A stretch of 39,053 bases of DNA, taken from assembly GCA_902772965.1 (NCBI GenBank), contig CACYCT010000021.1:1-39053 (forward strand), given 5' to 3'. How positions within the stretch are numbered: the stretch's first letter is position 1; each line of letters begins with the position of its first letter. A program made the translations under genes and the position numbers. This DNA comes from an uncultured Bacteroidales bacterium. GTDB lineage: Bacteria; Bacteroidota; Bacteroidia; Bacteroidales; Muribaculaceae. Below the pieces are notes generated by a model that did not search any database, was not told the DNA's origin, and was given only the letters and a program-made list of their open reading frames with translations. Below, piece after piece: positions 26,201 through 33,551 of this stretch.

Positions 26201-26397
26201 TCGGTTGCCGCGGCGGACTTAGCCTCGTAAGCGAGGTTTACCGCTTCCGGTTTAACCGCCGGCGCGCGGCGTCCGGCGTGGCTGTTGAGGAAGTTGGCAG
26301 CCAGCCGAGAGGCCTGGTCTGCGCTGACGGGCGCGGCCGAGGCCGAAAGGGCAAGGCAGACCATCTGTACTGCCAGGTATAGTGACTTGTTGTTCAT
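23284..26397 (-). CDS. Secreted C10 family (streptopain-like) cysteine peptidase with dockerin-like C-terminus (first gene of pair)
   Basis: 1037 aa from the ATG at 26397 (MNNKSLYLAVQMVCLALSAS, signal peptide). An open frame continuing to 26820 is only antisense to the efflux permease and is rejected. The propeptide (DFYVFNRDNGGFVIIAGDD) is followed by the C10 domain with TTTWNQSEPFN, nucleophile Cys169 in AAGCVAIAVAQIMNYHKWP, His316 in GGGHAFVFDGYD and the HVNWGWGG block. The C-terminus carries loops DLNNDGNINVVD and DLNSDGVTNVVD. Same domain plan as the following gene, with which it shares a 4-base overlap, but the two proteins have clearly diverged, so this is an old tandem duplication. 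Confidence 0.92.
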   Translation of the reverse strand: MNNKSLYLAVQMVCLALSASAAPVSADQASRLAANFLNSHAGRRAPAVKPEAVNLAYEAKSAAATDFYVFNRDNGGFVIIAGDDTATPVLGFSDNGTFNYNDLPDNARYWLDNYQREMAYLKTHPDAARKQTSALQTEVLPLLTTTWNQSEPFNNLCPTVNTSKAAAGCVAIAVAQIMNYHKWPPQGIGQKTYTFNLNGEEGNSVTLSADFSQSTYEWDKMLDHYGFTNATAENNNAVARLVYDVGVACEMEYGRSSGATSGYAMRALINHFDYSPGIRFGRRDAVPILEWEKMLRDELDAGRPVYYAGQANGGGHAFVFDGYDTNGYFHVNWGWGGKSDGYFIVTMLNPSEQGIGSYAGGYNSDQEALFGVEKNTGQEINTQPIEGYYSRISFEKQVIPCGTAVKRYFYGFCFTGYGEMPERIRFGTRYYDQNDSIVETTMSSVRGIENSVPYTVSGNVSVPHLPDGTYRLRAVYQLSDTDSIRFFNPPIGRPPYYEIHIKNDTARFVAPITPGNLVLNNLNILNERVYTAATLVVDMSVYNAGEEYFDQLRLNVVRGDTLIMGGNAFMVDIAPGAEYTLRGSVYAPPTLGNYQLVLVDNEGKRVGQPTPFTVEASGRFRLIETTPLAPAYPLLRPDAIEATATYTNTYDHDYSGRIQLLITEPGADPTLASNIIARVYSDSVTIAPGDTVQVRFLGAAEGLEDSHTYSIIAREPKETAIIETIGNKADFVIGTYKAAVVFNEPLTVTPTSLSAAWHHIPNTEQVEILARLPFTPTEQNTLLTESFGHGTRPNTGITASNITSFADNAWPSMKNVFSEIGAIRIGYPGATSGTGYIYSPKLDLRPTAGRLYVTFDAATPEKSRNSELELVDVQSSKATKITVADTTFRHYGVVIDVTSRRAQQVGFRTTNPDGAVIIKNVRFHIADETLNLTSVITETQPVAINNLPENATVELIARPMYIDQTTGGWGSIATVTLGNQTIPGDLNNDGNINVVDLNLMINLVLQGNHSAEADLNSDGVTNVVDINLIINLILEQQ

Positions 26398-26457
26398 TTG
26401 TGTATAGTATAGATGGGTTATGAATAACCGAGTGTCTGATGGAATAATTCCAACAGA

Positions 26458-26465
26458 CAAATTTA
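26458..26465 (-). promoter_or_regulatory. -7 box of the C10 peptidase operon
   Basis: TAAATTTG on the minus strand, about 60 bases before the start at 26397. No clear -33 element. The short gap to 26579 otherwise shows nothing I recognise. Confidence 0.5.
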
Positions 26466-26579
26466 CGACTAATCTCCGGGAATCGTTTTTGTTTTTACTG
26501 CTATTTTGGCTTTTTTTAATATAGTTAGGCAAACTGTAACAGTTGTTGCCGCCGCTTTCGCGCTCAGTCGGTGGATTGA

Positions 26580-27662
26580 TTAGTTGTTCTTCTTGTAACT
26601 CAAAACGGCCCAAACGCCCATAACCGAGGCGATTGCCGTCAGTGCAAGCAACTGATGGACTATTTCCCGTAGACCGCCGCCGCGGATGAATACGGTTCTG
26701 ATGGCGTCGATGAAGTAGTGCATCGGGTTGATGTAGGTGCTCAGGTATGCCCAGTTTGGCATCGACCGCGTGGGGGTAAACAGGCCCGAGAGCAACATCA
26801 GAATCACCACAAAAAACCACATCACCATCATCGCCTGCCGCATCGTGTCGCTATAATTGGAAACTATCAGGCCGAGCGACGAGAAGAACAGGGCCAACAG
26901 AACGGCCAGCAGGTAGATAAGCGCTATCGGGCCTTGACAGGTGATGCCGTAGATGGCCCAAGAGAGAATCAGGCACACCGTGAGCACAAGCATTCCGATC
27001 AGCCAATACGGAATGAGTTTGGCCAGGATAAACGCCCATTTGGAAACCGGCGTGACGTTGATCTGCTCAATCGTACCGGCTTCTTTTTCTCCCACGATGT
27101 TCAGCGCGGGCAAAAAGCCGCAGAGCATCATCATCAGTATTCCCATCAGTGCCGGAATCATGAACACTTTGTAACTCTGCCCCTTGTTGTACAGGTTCAA
27201 GACCTCGGGCTCCCGGAGCGCGAGGTCGGCATCCCGATTGCCGGAGATGAGAATCCGGGACAGGTAGGTAGCGCCGATATTGCCCTTGGTGCCGTTGACT
27301 GCATTGGCGGCGATGAGTATTTGCGGTTGCAGTCCGAGCGTGATGTCACGGCTGTAACCCGGCGGGATTTCCACAATCACGTCAACCTTGCTTCGCTCCA
27401 CCTCGCGAAGCGCCTCGGAGTAAGAGTTCTTCAAACCGCTGAAAAGAAAATAACCGCTTGCCTGAATGGAATGGACAAACTCTTGCGAGCGCGTGGACCG
27501 GTCGTAGTCCACAACGGCCACGCGAATGTCCTTCACTTCCTGGTTCATCACCCACGGCATCACGCACATGATCATGATGGGAAATGCCAGTATAATCCTC
27601 GGCATAAACGAGTTGCGCCGGATTTGGAGAAACTCTTTCTGTAAAAGATAGCGGATGGTCAT
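26580..27662 (-). CDS. ABC-2 type permease (YbhR-like), distal gene of the efflux operon
   Basis: 360 aa. One membrane segment at the N-terminus (PRIILAFPIMIMCVMPWVMN), a periplasmic domain of about 130 residues (VKDIRVAVVDYDRSTRSQEF ...), then five membrane segments with the ABC-2 signature GEKEAGTIEQINVTPVSKWA and the end PNWAYLSTYINPMHYFIDAI. This is the YhhJ/YbhR-YbhS permease architecture. It pairs with the preceding permease to form the membrane half of the exporter. Its start overlaps the previous stop by 4 bases. Confidence 0.93.
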   Translation of the reverse strand: MTIRYLLQKEFLQIRRNSFMPRIILAFPIMIMCVMPWVMNQEVKDIRVAVVDYDRSTRSQEFVHSIQASGYFLFSGLKNSYSEALREVERSKVDVIVEIPPGYSRDITLGLQPQILIAANAVNGTKGNIGATYLSRILISGNRDADLALREPEVLNLYNKGQSYKVFMIPALMGILMMMLCGFLPALNIVGEKEAGTIEQINVTPVSKWAFILAKLIPYWLIGMLVLTVCLILSWAIYGITCQGPIALIYLLAVLLALFFSSLGLIVSNYSDTMRQAMMVMWFFVVILMLLSGLFTPTRSMPNWAYLSTYINPMHYFIDAIRTVFIRGGGLREIVHQLLALTAIASVMGVWAVLSYKKNN

Positions 27663-28720
27663 ACGTCAGAACGGTTTCTAAACATTTTCAGAGAGATAAA
27701 CATCAGCGCGGCGGTCATTGCCGTGAGCACGCCCACCTCGCGGAGCACGCTTTCGATGCCCACGCCCATGATCATCAGTTTCCGCATCGCCTCGATGTAG
27801 TAGCGCGGCGGGATTACGGCCGAGACCCATTGCAGAATCCGCGGCATGGACTCCACGGGGAAGAGCATGCCCGAGAGCATGACCGTGGGCAGGAGCAGCA
27901 CCATCGCCGACACCAGCAGCGCCACGAACTGCGTCTTGGCCACATTGGAAATGAGCAGTCCCAGCGACAGGGCGAGCAGGATGTAGATGATTGAGACCAC
28001 AATGATCCAGCCCACCCCGCCCGCGAGCGGAACACCGAGCACCCACACCGACATGGCCAGAATCACAATCAGGATCAGAAAGGCTTGAGCCAGATAGGGC
28101 ACGGCTTTGGCGATGATAATCATCAGGGGTTTTACGGGCGAGACGAGTAGCACGTCCATCGTGCCGGTTTCTTTCTCCCGAACGATTGAAACCGAGGTCA
28201 TCATCGTGCAGATCAGCAGCAGGAGCATACCCATAATCGCGGGCACGAAGTTGTAGGCCGACTTCATTCGGGGATTATAGAGCATTTTCGTGTTTACCGG
28301 CGAATGTTGTTGGTTGGCAATCACTTGCGTCGCATAAACGGTCCATTGACTGGCCATGTTGGGGTCACATCCGTCGACGATAAACTGGATGCCGGATTTC
28401 TTTGACGCGAAGTCGTGTCCGAATACGATGGCGATGTCGGCCTTTTGTGACCTGATCAGCCGCTCGGCTTCGGCCGGCGTGGGTACGGCGGCGACAATCG
28501 TGAAGTATTCCGACGCACTGAGGCGGTTCACCGTCTGTTGGGTGATGTGGTCGGTTTGCGAGGTGACAACTACGGTGCGTACGTTTCTCACGTCGTTGGT
28601 GATGGCAAATCCGAACAGGAGCATCAGCACGATGGGCATGCCGAACAGGATGAGCATCGTGCGCCTGTCGCGCAGAATGTGGCGCGTTTCCTTGATGACA
28701 AAACTTGTAAACCGGTTCAT
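27659..28720 (-). CDS. ABC-2 type permease (YbhS-like)
   Basis: 353 aa with the same plan as the next gene: N-terminal helix (TMLILFGMPIVLMLLFGFAI), periplasmic domain, then membrane segments with VREKETGTMDVLLVSPVKPL and RILQWVSAVIPPRYYIEAMR. It lies 3 bases behind the ATPase gene and overlaps the second permease gene. The two paralogous permeases probably form a heterodimer. Confidence 0.93.
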   Translation of the reverse strand: MNRFTSFVIKETRHILRDRRTMLILFGMPIVLMLLFGFAITNDVRNVRTVVVTSQTDHITQQTVNRLSASEYFTIVAAVPTPAEAERLIRSQKADIAIVFGHDFASKKSGIQFIVDGCDPNMASQWTVYATQVIANQQHSPVNTKMLYNPRMKSAYNFVPAIMGMLLLLICTMMTSVSIVREKETGTMDVLLVSPVKPLMIIIAKAVPYLAQAFLILIVILAMSVWVLGVPLAGGVGWIIVVSIIYILLALSLGLLISNVAKTQFVALLVSAMVLLLPTVMLSGMLFPVESMPRILQWVSAVIPPRYYIEAMRKLMIMGVGIESVLREVGVLTAMTAALMFISLKMFRNRSDV

Positions 28721-28723
28721 GTC

Positions 28724-30184
28724 TCAATCGGCGCTTCGCGTCGCCTGACGCGCTAAATGGGTGAATACGTGGCTCATATCGGGCTGGTTGAATTGCTGTT
28801 TCAACTGTTCGGGAGTTCCGATGGCTTTGATTTTTCCGTCGACCATGATACTGATCCGGTCGCAGTATTCGGCCTCGTCCATATAGTGTGTGGTGACAAA
28901 GATGGTGATTCCCCGCTTGGCTGCGTCGTAAATCAGTTCCCAGAACTGGCGGCGTGTGGCGGGGTCAACCCCACCGGTGGGCTCATCGAGGAAAACGATG
29001 CTCGGCTCATGAAAAATCGACACGGAGAAAGCCAGTTTCTGTTTCCAGCCCAAAGGCAGCGAGCGCACCAGGTCGTCGGCATGCGACTCAAAGTCCAGAC
29101 GTTTGAGCAAGTCGGCGGTTTTGGTTTTAATCTCGGCATCGCCCATTCCGTAGATTCCGGCGAAAAGGCGGATGTTCTCGGCCACGGTAAGGTCTTCGTA
29201 GAGCGAGAACCGTTGCGACATGTAGCCGATGTGTCGTTTGATTTGCTCGTGCTCGGTTCGGATGTCGAATCCTGCCACGCGACCGGTTCCGCCCGTGGGT
29301 TGATTCAGCCCGGTGAGCATATGCATGGCGGTGGTTTTTCCGGCCCCGTTTGCCCCGAGGAAACCGAAGATTTCTCCCTTGCGGACGTTGAACGAGATGT
29401 CGTCAACGGCGTGGAAGGTTCCGAACGCTTTCACGAGGTGGGATACTTCGATTACGTTTTCATCTTGTACAGATGTCGGAGTCCCGTCTGTCAGTCCGGG
29501 CGGATTGAACACGTCGGCGAAGCGGTCAAGTATCGCCTCGGGTGTGTCCACGTCCATCAGGCGTCCCTGGCTGAGAAAGGCCACGCGCCCGCATTGGCGA
29601 ACCTCGTCAAGATACGGTGTTGAAGCCATAATCGTCAGCCCGCGCTGCTTGAGCATAGCCAGCATTTCCCACAATTCCTTCCGGCTCACGGGGTCGACAC
29701 CGGTGGTTGGCTCGTCGAGAAACAGTACGCTCGGCTGATGCACCAGCGCGCACGAGAGCGCCAACTTCTGTTTCATTCCGCCCGAGAGCGCGCCGGCCTT
29801 GCGTTTCTCAAACGGCTCTATCTGGGCGTAAATCGCGCGAATGCTGTCATAGCCTTGCTCGACGGTGGTGCCGAACAGGGTGGCGAAAAATTCCAGATTC
29901 TCCCGAACGGTCAGGTCCGGGTACAGCGAGAATTTCCCGGGCATATACCCCACCCGGCGACGGATTTGCCTCATGTCGGTCACCACGTCGAATCCCTCCA
30001 CACTGGCCGTGCCGGCGTCGGGCAGGAGCAGCGTGCACAGAATGCGGAAGATTGTGGTCTTACCCGCTCCGTCGGGGCCGATAAGGCCGAACATCTCGCC
30101 TTGTGGAACGGTGAACGACACCTTGTCGAGCGCCGTCACACCACCGTAACGCTTCTCAATTCCGGTCACTTCAATCGCATTCAT
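28724..30184 (-). CDS. ABC transporter ATPase with two nucleotide-binding domains (YbhF-like)
   Basis: 486 aa, two fused ATP-binding domains. First: Walker A GPDGAGKT (36-43), signature LSGGMKQKL, Walker B VLFLDEPTTGVDP. Second: Walker A GANGAGKT, Walker B IVFLDEPTGGVDP. Its signature reads SLPLGWKQKLAF instead of LSGGxxQ, as commonly seen in YbhF/RbbA-type drug exporters. The fused form powers the two-permease exporter encoded next. It begins 22 bases after the adaptor gene. In E. coli the equivalent YbhFSR exports Na+/H+ and drugs; the cargo here is unknown. Confidence 0.95.
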   Translation of the reverse strand: MNAIEVTGIEKRYGGVTALDKVSFTVPQGEMFGLIGPDGAGKTTIFRILCTLLLPDAGTASVEGFDVVTDMRQIRRRVGYMPGKFSLYPDLTVRENLEFFATLFGTTVEQGYDSIRAIYAQIEPFEKRKAGALSGGMKQKLALSCALVHQPSVLFLDEPTTGVDPVSRKELWEMLAMLKQRGLTIMASTPYLDEVRQCGRVAFLSQGRLMDVDTPEAILDRFADVFNPPGLTDGTPTSVQDENVIEVSHLVKAFGTFHAVDDISFNVRKGEIFGFLGANGAGKTTAMHMLTGLNQPTGGTGRVAGFDIRTEHEQIKRHIGYMSQRFSLYEDLTVAENIRLFAGIYGMGDAEIKTKTADLLKRLDFESHADDLVRSLPLGWKQKLAFSVSIFHEPSIVFLDEPTGGVDPATRRQFWELIYDAAKRGITIFVTTHYMDEAEYCDRISIMVDGKIKAIGTPEQLKQQFNQPDMSHVFTHLARQATRSAD

Positions 30185-30206
30185 AAGATGAGCCTCCCAC
30201 TTGGAG

Positions 30207-31184
30207 TTAAAACTTGACCTCTCCGTACATTCCTATTTTGATTACTCCGTCGTTTTTGACGAGAATCTTGACGGCATACACCAGGTCGGCGCGCTCGTCG
30301 TCGGTCAGGATGGTTTTGGGCGTGAACTCCGACCGGTCGCTGATCCATGACACGGTGCCTTTATACGCTTTGCGGTTGTCCTTTCCGAAGTCGGCGAACA
30401 CGGTCACTTCCTGCCCGACTTTGACTGAGGCCAACTGACCCGAGGTGACATACGCCCGGAGATACATCCGCTCGACATCGGCGATTTTGAACAGGGGCTT
30501 GCCGATGTTGACAAACTCACCCCGCTCGGCGTACTTCTCGAGCACGGTGCCGCGGATGGGGGCGGTGATGCGGGTGTCGTTGATGTTCTCGTTCACCTGC
30601 TCACGCTGCACCCCGATACCGGCGCGCTTGGCGTCGATGCTCTTTTTTTGTGCTTCGAGGCCGCGACTTTGTTGGCGCAGGCTTTCGTTGGCGCTTCGCA
30701 GTTGCTCCCGCGTGGCCGCAAGTTGGCGCTCAAGCACGCGGATCTGCTGGTCGATGTCGTCAACCTGCTTGCGCGGAGCGGCGCCGTCGCGAACCAGTTC
30801 CTCAAAGCGTTGTCGCTCGCGCTTGGCATTGCTGATTTGCTGCCTGATTACGGCGATTTGGCGCTCGGAGTCAAGGATTTTGCTGTCGGTTGCGGCGCGA
30901 TTCGCTTCCAGCGCGGCGCGGTCGGCGCTCAATCCGTCGGAGGTGGTTTCCAACTGTTGCGACTGCAAGATGAGTTTCTTTGCGTCGATGCTGCCCACTT
31001 GCTGGTCGGCATTGAGCGTTTTGCCCTCGGTCACATCAAATGAGACCAACTCGCCCGTCGCTTTGGCCGACACCGTGACTTCGGTCGCCTCGAATGTGCC
31101 CGTGGCGTCGTAGGCCTTCTCGGAGTTGCCGCATGAGCCCAGCAGTAACGCTATTCCTGCCGTGATGATTGTTATCTTATTCAT
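30207..31184 (-). CDS. HlyD/YbhG-like periplasmic adaptor protein (lipoprotein)
   Basis: 325 aa. MNKITIITAGIALLLGSCGN is a lipoprotein signal with lipobox LGSC, so the adaptor should be lipid-anchored in the inner membrane facing the periplasm. The first barrel half (TVSAKATGELVSFDVTEGKT) is followed by a long coiled coil (about residues 75-195, rich in E, R, Q and A), the returning lipoyl half (ITAPIRGTVLEKYAERGEFV) and a beta-barrel with MYLRAYVTSGQLASVKVGQE. It bridges the ABC exporter to the TolC channel encoded 2 bases upstream. Confidence 0.93.
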   Translation of the reverse strand: MNKITIITAGIALLLGSCGNSEKAYDATGTFEATEVTVSAKATGELVSFDVTEGKTLNADQQVGSIDAKKLILQSQQLETTSDGLSADRAALEANRAATDSKILDSERQIAVIRQQISNAKRERQRFEELVRDGAAPRKQVDDIDQQIRVLERQLAATREQLRSANESLRQQSRGLEAQKKSIDAKRAGIGVQREQVNENINDTRITAPIRGTVLEKYAERGEFVNIGKPLFKIADVERMYLRAYVTSGQLASVKVGQEVTVFADFGKDNRKAYKGTVSWISDRSEFTPKTILTDDERADLVYAVKILVKNDGVIKIGMYGEVKF

Positions 31185-31186
31185 AT

Positions 31187-32452
31187 TCAGTTATTGGTTG
31201 TGAATTTCAGGTCATAAATTTCTTTCAGCAGTTCGATTTCGTGAATCGACTTTTGAAGTTTCGCGGTGTTTTCCGCGTTGATTTCCCGCAGCAGGCCGTA
31301 GATGTCGATAATGCCGTGGTTGAGTTTCGACTCGGTGGAGAACCGCACGCGCTCGCGCAGGGCGATGATTTCGTCATCACGGCTCAGGGTGTTTTTGAAT
31401 CGGCTGATGTTTTGTTCATGAGTGATTTCGTTCATCGACTTGTTGAGCAGGAACACATCGCGGTTGTTCTCGATGGATTGGCGGCTGAGTTGGATTTTCG
31501 CCTTGTCGTTGTGCCGGGTGTACAGCGCGCCCAAGTTCCATGTCAGCCGCAATCCCAGCAGGCCGTTGAGCGACATCCGGCGGCGCATCATGTCCTCAAA
31601 CATGTTCATTCCCGGATAGCCGTAATATCCCTGCGCGAACAGGCCGAGTTTGGGCAGGATGGCCGCGTTCAGCGCCCGCTCCCGCGCGTCGGCGTGGCGG
31701 AGTTGGGCGTCGAAGAGCCGCAGTTCGGGGCGGTTGTCCGCCGCGGTGGATGTTTCCGCCGGTTCGGGTTTGACCGGCGCGGTCACCGGTATGCCGCAGA
31801 AAACACTCATCACCTTCGCGGCCATATCGCGCCGCGCCTGCAGGCTCTCCAATTGCTGCTGAACGTTCAGCCGCTCGGCTTTGATGTTCAGATAGTCGCT
31901 TTGCGCGGCCGTGCCTTTCTCGTACATCGACTGGAGTTTCTTCTCGTTGGCCGAAAGCAGACCCGCGAGGTCGGTATTCAACTGAATCTGCCCGTCAAGC
32001 AGGAGAATGGCGAAAAACATCTCGTTGACACGTTTGCGCACCTGATAGAGGGTAACCTCGGTCTGCAGGGTTTCCACCTCGCCTTGCGCGCGGGCAAGTT
32101 CCTTTTGGGATTTGATCGCTCCGCCGTCATAAACGGTCTGCTGCAGGTCGATTCCTATCCGGTACTGGTCTTTTTTCAGCCCCCGCATGTCGATTCCCAT
32201 CTGCCGATACAGCGACTGCATCGACTCGGGAAACGCCGTCACGTCGCTTTGAAGCGTGGCCTGCGCCGTGGCCGTCACCTGGGGCAGCCAGTTTTTCGAG
32301 ATGTTGCCCAAAGTCAGGTCGGTCGTTTTCGCGATCAGGTCATACTGCCGGATGAGCGGATAGTTGCGCTCGGCCGAGTGTTGGCACTGTTCCAGCGTCT
32401 GCCCGAACGCCGCTATCGGCAGCAGAATGAGTGCTATAAGTAATTTGTCCAT
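31187..32452 (-). CDS. TolC family outer-membrane efflux protein
   Basis: 421 aa with a signal peptide (MDKLLIALILLPIAAFG, then QT). The start TLEQCQHSAERNYPLIRQYD is the typical first TolC helix. Two internal repeats of long helices carry strands such as GLFAQGYYGYPG and GLLGLRLTWNLGALYTRHND. It supplies the outer-membrane channel for the adaptor and ABC exporter. It is the first gene of the operon, followed by the adaptor after 2 bases, and is divergent from the AraC-type regulator. Confidence 0.93.
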   Translation of the reverse strand: MDKLLIALILLPIAAFGQTLEQCQHSAERNYPLIRQYDLIAKTTDLTLGNISKNWLPQVTATAQATLQSDVTAFPESMQSLYRQMGIDMRGLKKDQYRIGIDLQQTVYDGGAIKSQKELARAQGEVETLQTEVTLYQVRKRVNEMFFAILLLDGQIQLNTDLAGLLSANEKKLQSMYEKGTAAQSDYLNIKAERLNVQQQLESLQARRDMAAKVMSVFCGIPVTAPVKPEPAETSTAADNRPELRLFDAQLRHADARERALNAAILPKLGLFAQGYYGYPGMNMFEDMMRRRMSLNGLLGLRLTWNLGALYTRHNDKAKIQLSRQSIENNRDVFLLNKSMNEITHEQNISRFKNTLSRDDEIIALRERVRFSTESKLNHGIIDIYGLLREINAENTAKLQKSIHEIELLKEIYDLKFTTNN

Positions 32453-32477
32453 AATCTGAAGTGATTGTTTTCGAGTG

Positions 32478-32485
32478 CAAAGTTA
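32478..32485 (-). promoter_or_regulatory. -7 box of the efflux operon
   Basis: TAACTTTG on the minus strand, 25 bases before the tolC-like start at 32452. No TTTG at the expected -33 position is visible, which fits a promoter that needs an activator such as the divergent AraC-type protein. Confidence 0.6.
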
Positions 32486-32582
32486 CGCACATCCCCCCAC
32501 AGCGGTGTTATCCAAACCAATGAAGTAATGTTCTTTTTGTTGGATTTGTGTACAAAATAACGGTTGTAACCCCGGAAATTAT

Positions 32583-32590
32583 TATCTTTG
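32583..32590 (+). promoter_or_regulatory. -7 box of the AraC-type regulator gene
   Basis: TATCTTTG on plus, 26 bases before the ATG at 32617. It shows that an in-frame ATG at 32548 lies upstream of the transcript and is not the start. Confidence 0.6.
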
Positions 32591-32616
32591 CGTCGGATTT
32601 TATAACGAGCATATCT

Positions 32617-33516
32617 ATGAAAAAGCAGCCCCAACTGATGAACCTTCCCCGGATTCGCGACATCGTCAAGCCCCACGAGCGTGAAATCAGCCGGTGGATA
32701 TATCTCGACAGCCACATCGTCATCGCGCGTGATTTCAAGCACCTGCTTCCGCTGATCATCAGGCAGCAGCCGCCATTCTCCATCGACGACCGGCGACTGG
32801 GAATCATCATCTCCGGAGAGGCCAGGGTGAATATCAACCTTGTGGACAAACACTACACACCGGGCTCGCTGGTCTATATCGGTCCGGGCTCCATCATCAG
32901 TCCGATAAGTTACACCGACGACATAAAACTGTGCGGTTTCGGAGTTCCGGCGGATTTCCCGCTGCCGTTCACTCCCGGTCAGCTGCCCCAGGCTTTCAAC
33001 GGACAGGTGCGCGACTTTCAGATACCCGCAACGCAAACCGACATCGCCACCGCCCGGCACATCCTCGCCACGATGTGGCACATCGTGCACCAACCCGACT
33101 ACAACCTGCACAGTGTCGCCCATCTGATTGCCGCACAGATGTATCATTACGATACGCTTTTCCACCGGCTCGCCGATAGTCGGCAAAGCACCCAGCCGCG
33201 GGAACTGAACATTTTCGACCGGTTCATCTACCTTGTCAACCAGCACGCGCAATCGGAACACCAGATTGGCTTTTACGCGCGAAAGATGTGCCTTTCGGAA
33301 CGGTATCTGAGCACGGTGATCCGTCAGGCCAGCGGAGTCACCGCCAAAGAGTGGATCGACCGCGCCATCATCACCCGCATCAAGGTTGAACTGCGCCATT
33401 CCCAAAAGAGCATCGCCCAAATCGCTGAAATGATGAACTTCCCCAACCCGTCGTTCTTTTCGAAATACTTCAAGCGTCTCACCGGCCTCACCCCGGCGCA
33501 GTTCAGGGAGTTATAA
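32617..33516 (+). CDS. AraC family transcriptional regulator
   Basis: 299 aa from the ATG at 32617 (MKKQPQLMNLPRIRD). The N-terminal half is a sensing domain with a cupin-like pattern (DDRRLGIIISGEARVNINLV, then PGSLVYIGPGSII). The C-terminal about 100 residues hold two helix-turn-helix units: HQIGFYARKMCLSERYLSTV with SGVTAKEWIDRAI, then KSIAQIAEMMNFPNPSFFSK with the AraC signature end YFKRLTGLTPAQFREL. It is divergent from the TolC-HlyD-ABC operon across 164 bases, so it very likely controls that operon, probably as an activator responding to the exported compound. The ligand is unknown. Confidence 0.92.
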   Translation: MKKQPQLMNLPRIRDIVKPHEREISRWIYLDSHIVIARDFKHLLPLIIRQQPPFSIDDRRLGIIISGEARVNINLVDKHYTPGSLVYIGPGSIISPISYTDDIKLCGFGVPADFPLPFTPGQLPQAFNGQVRDFQIPATQTDIATARHILATMWHIVHQPDYNLHSVAHLIAAQMYHYDTLFHRLADSRQSTQPRELNIFDRFIYLVNQHAQSEHQIGFYARKMCLSERYLSTVIRQASGVTAKEWIDRAIITRIKVELRHSQKSIAQIAEMMNFPNPSFFSKYFKRLTGLTPAQFREL

Positions 33517-33529
33517 CCCCGCTTTGAAA

Positions 33530-33551
33530 TTTCCACCGAAACCGGCGGGAA
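33530..33551 (+). repeat. 22-nt repeat, copy A, abutting the ATPase stop codon
   Basis: Contains CACCGAAACCGG and matches 35098-35119 at 20 of 22 positions in the same orientation. The ATPase stop codon (33552-33554) touches its end. CACCG/CGG(C)G gives an imperfect hairpin. Confidence 0.65.

Noticed and set aside
26398-26820. N-terminal extension of the first C10 peptidase
   Set aside because: The clear signal peptide begins at 26397 and the extension runs antisense into the efflux permease gene and over its own promoter box.
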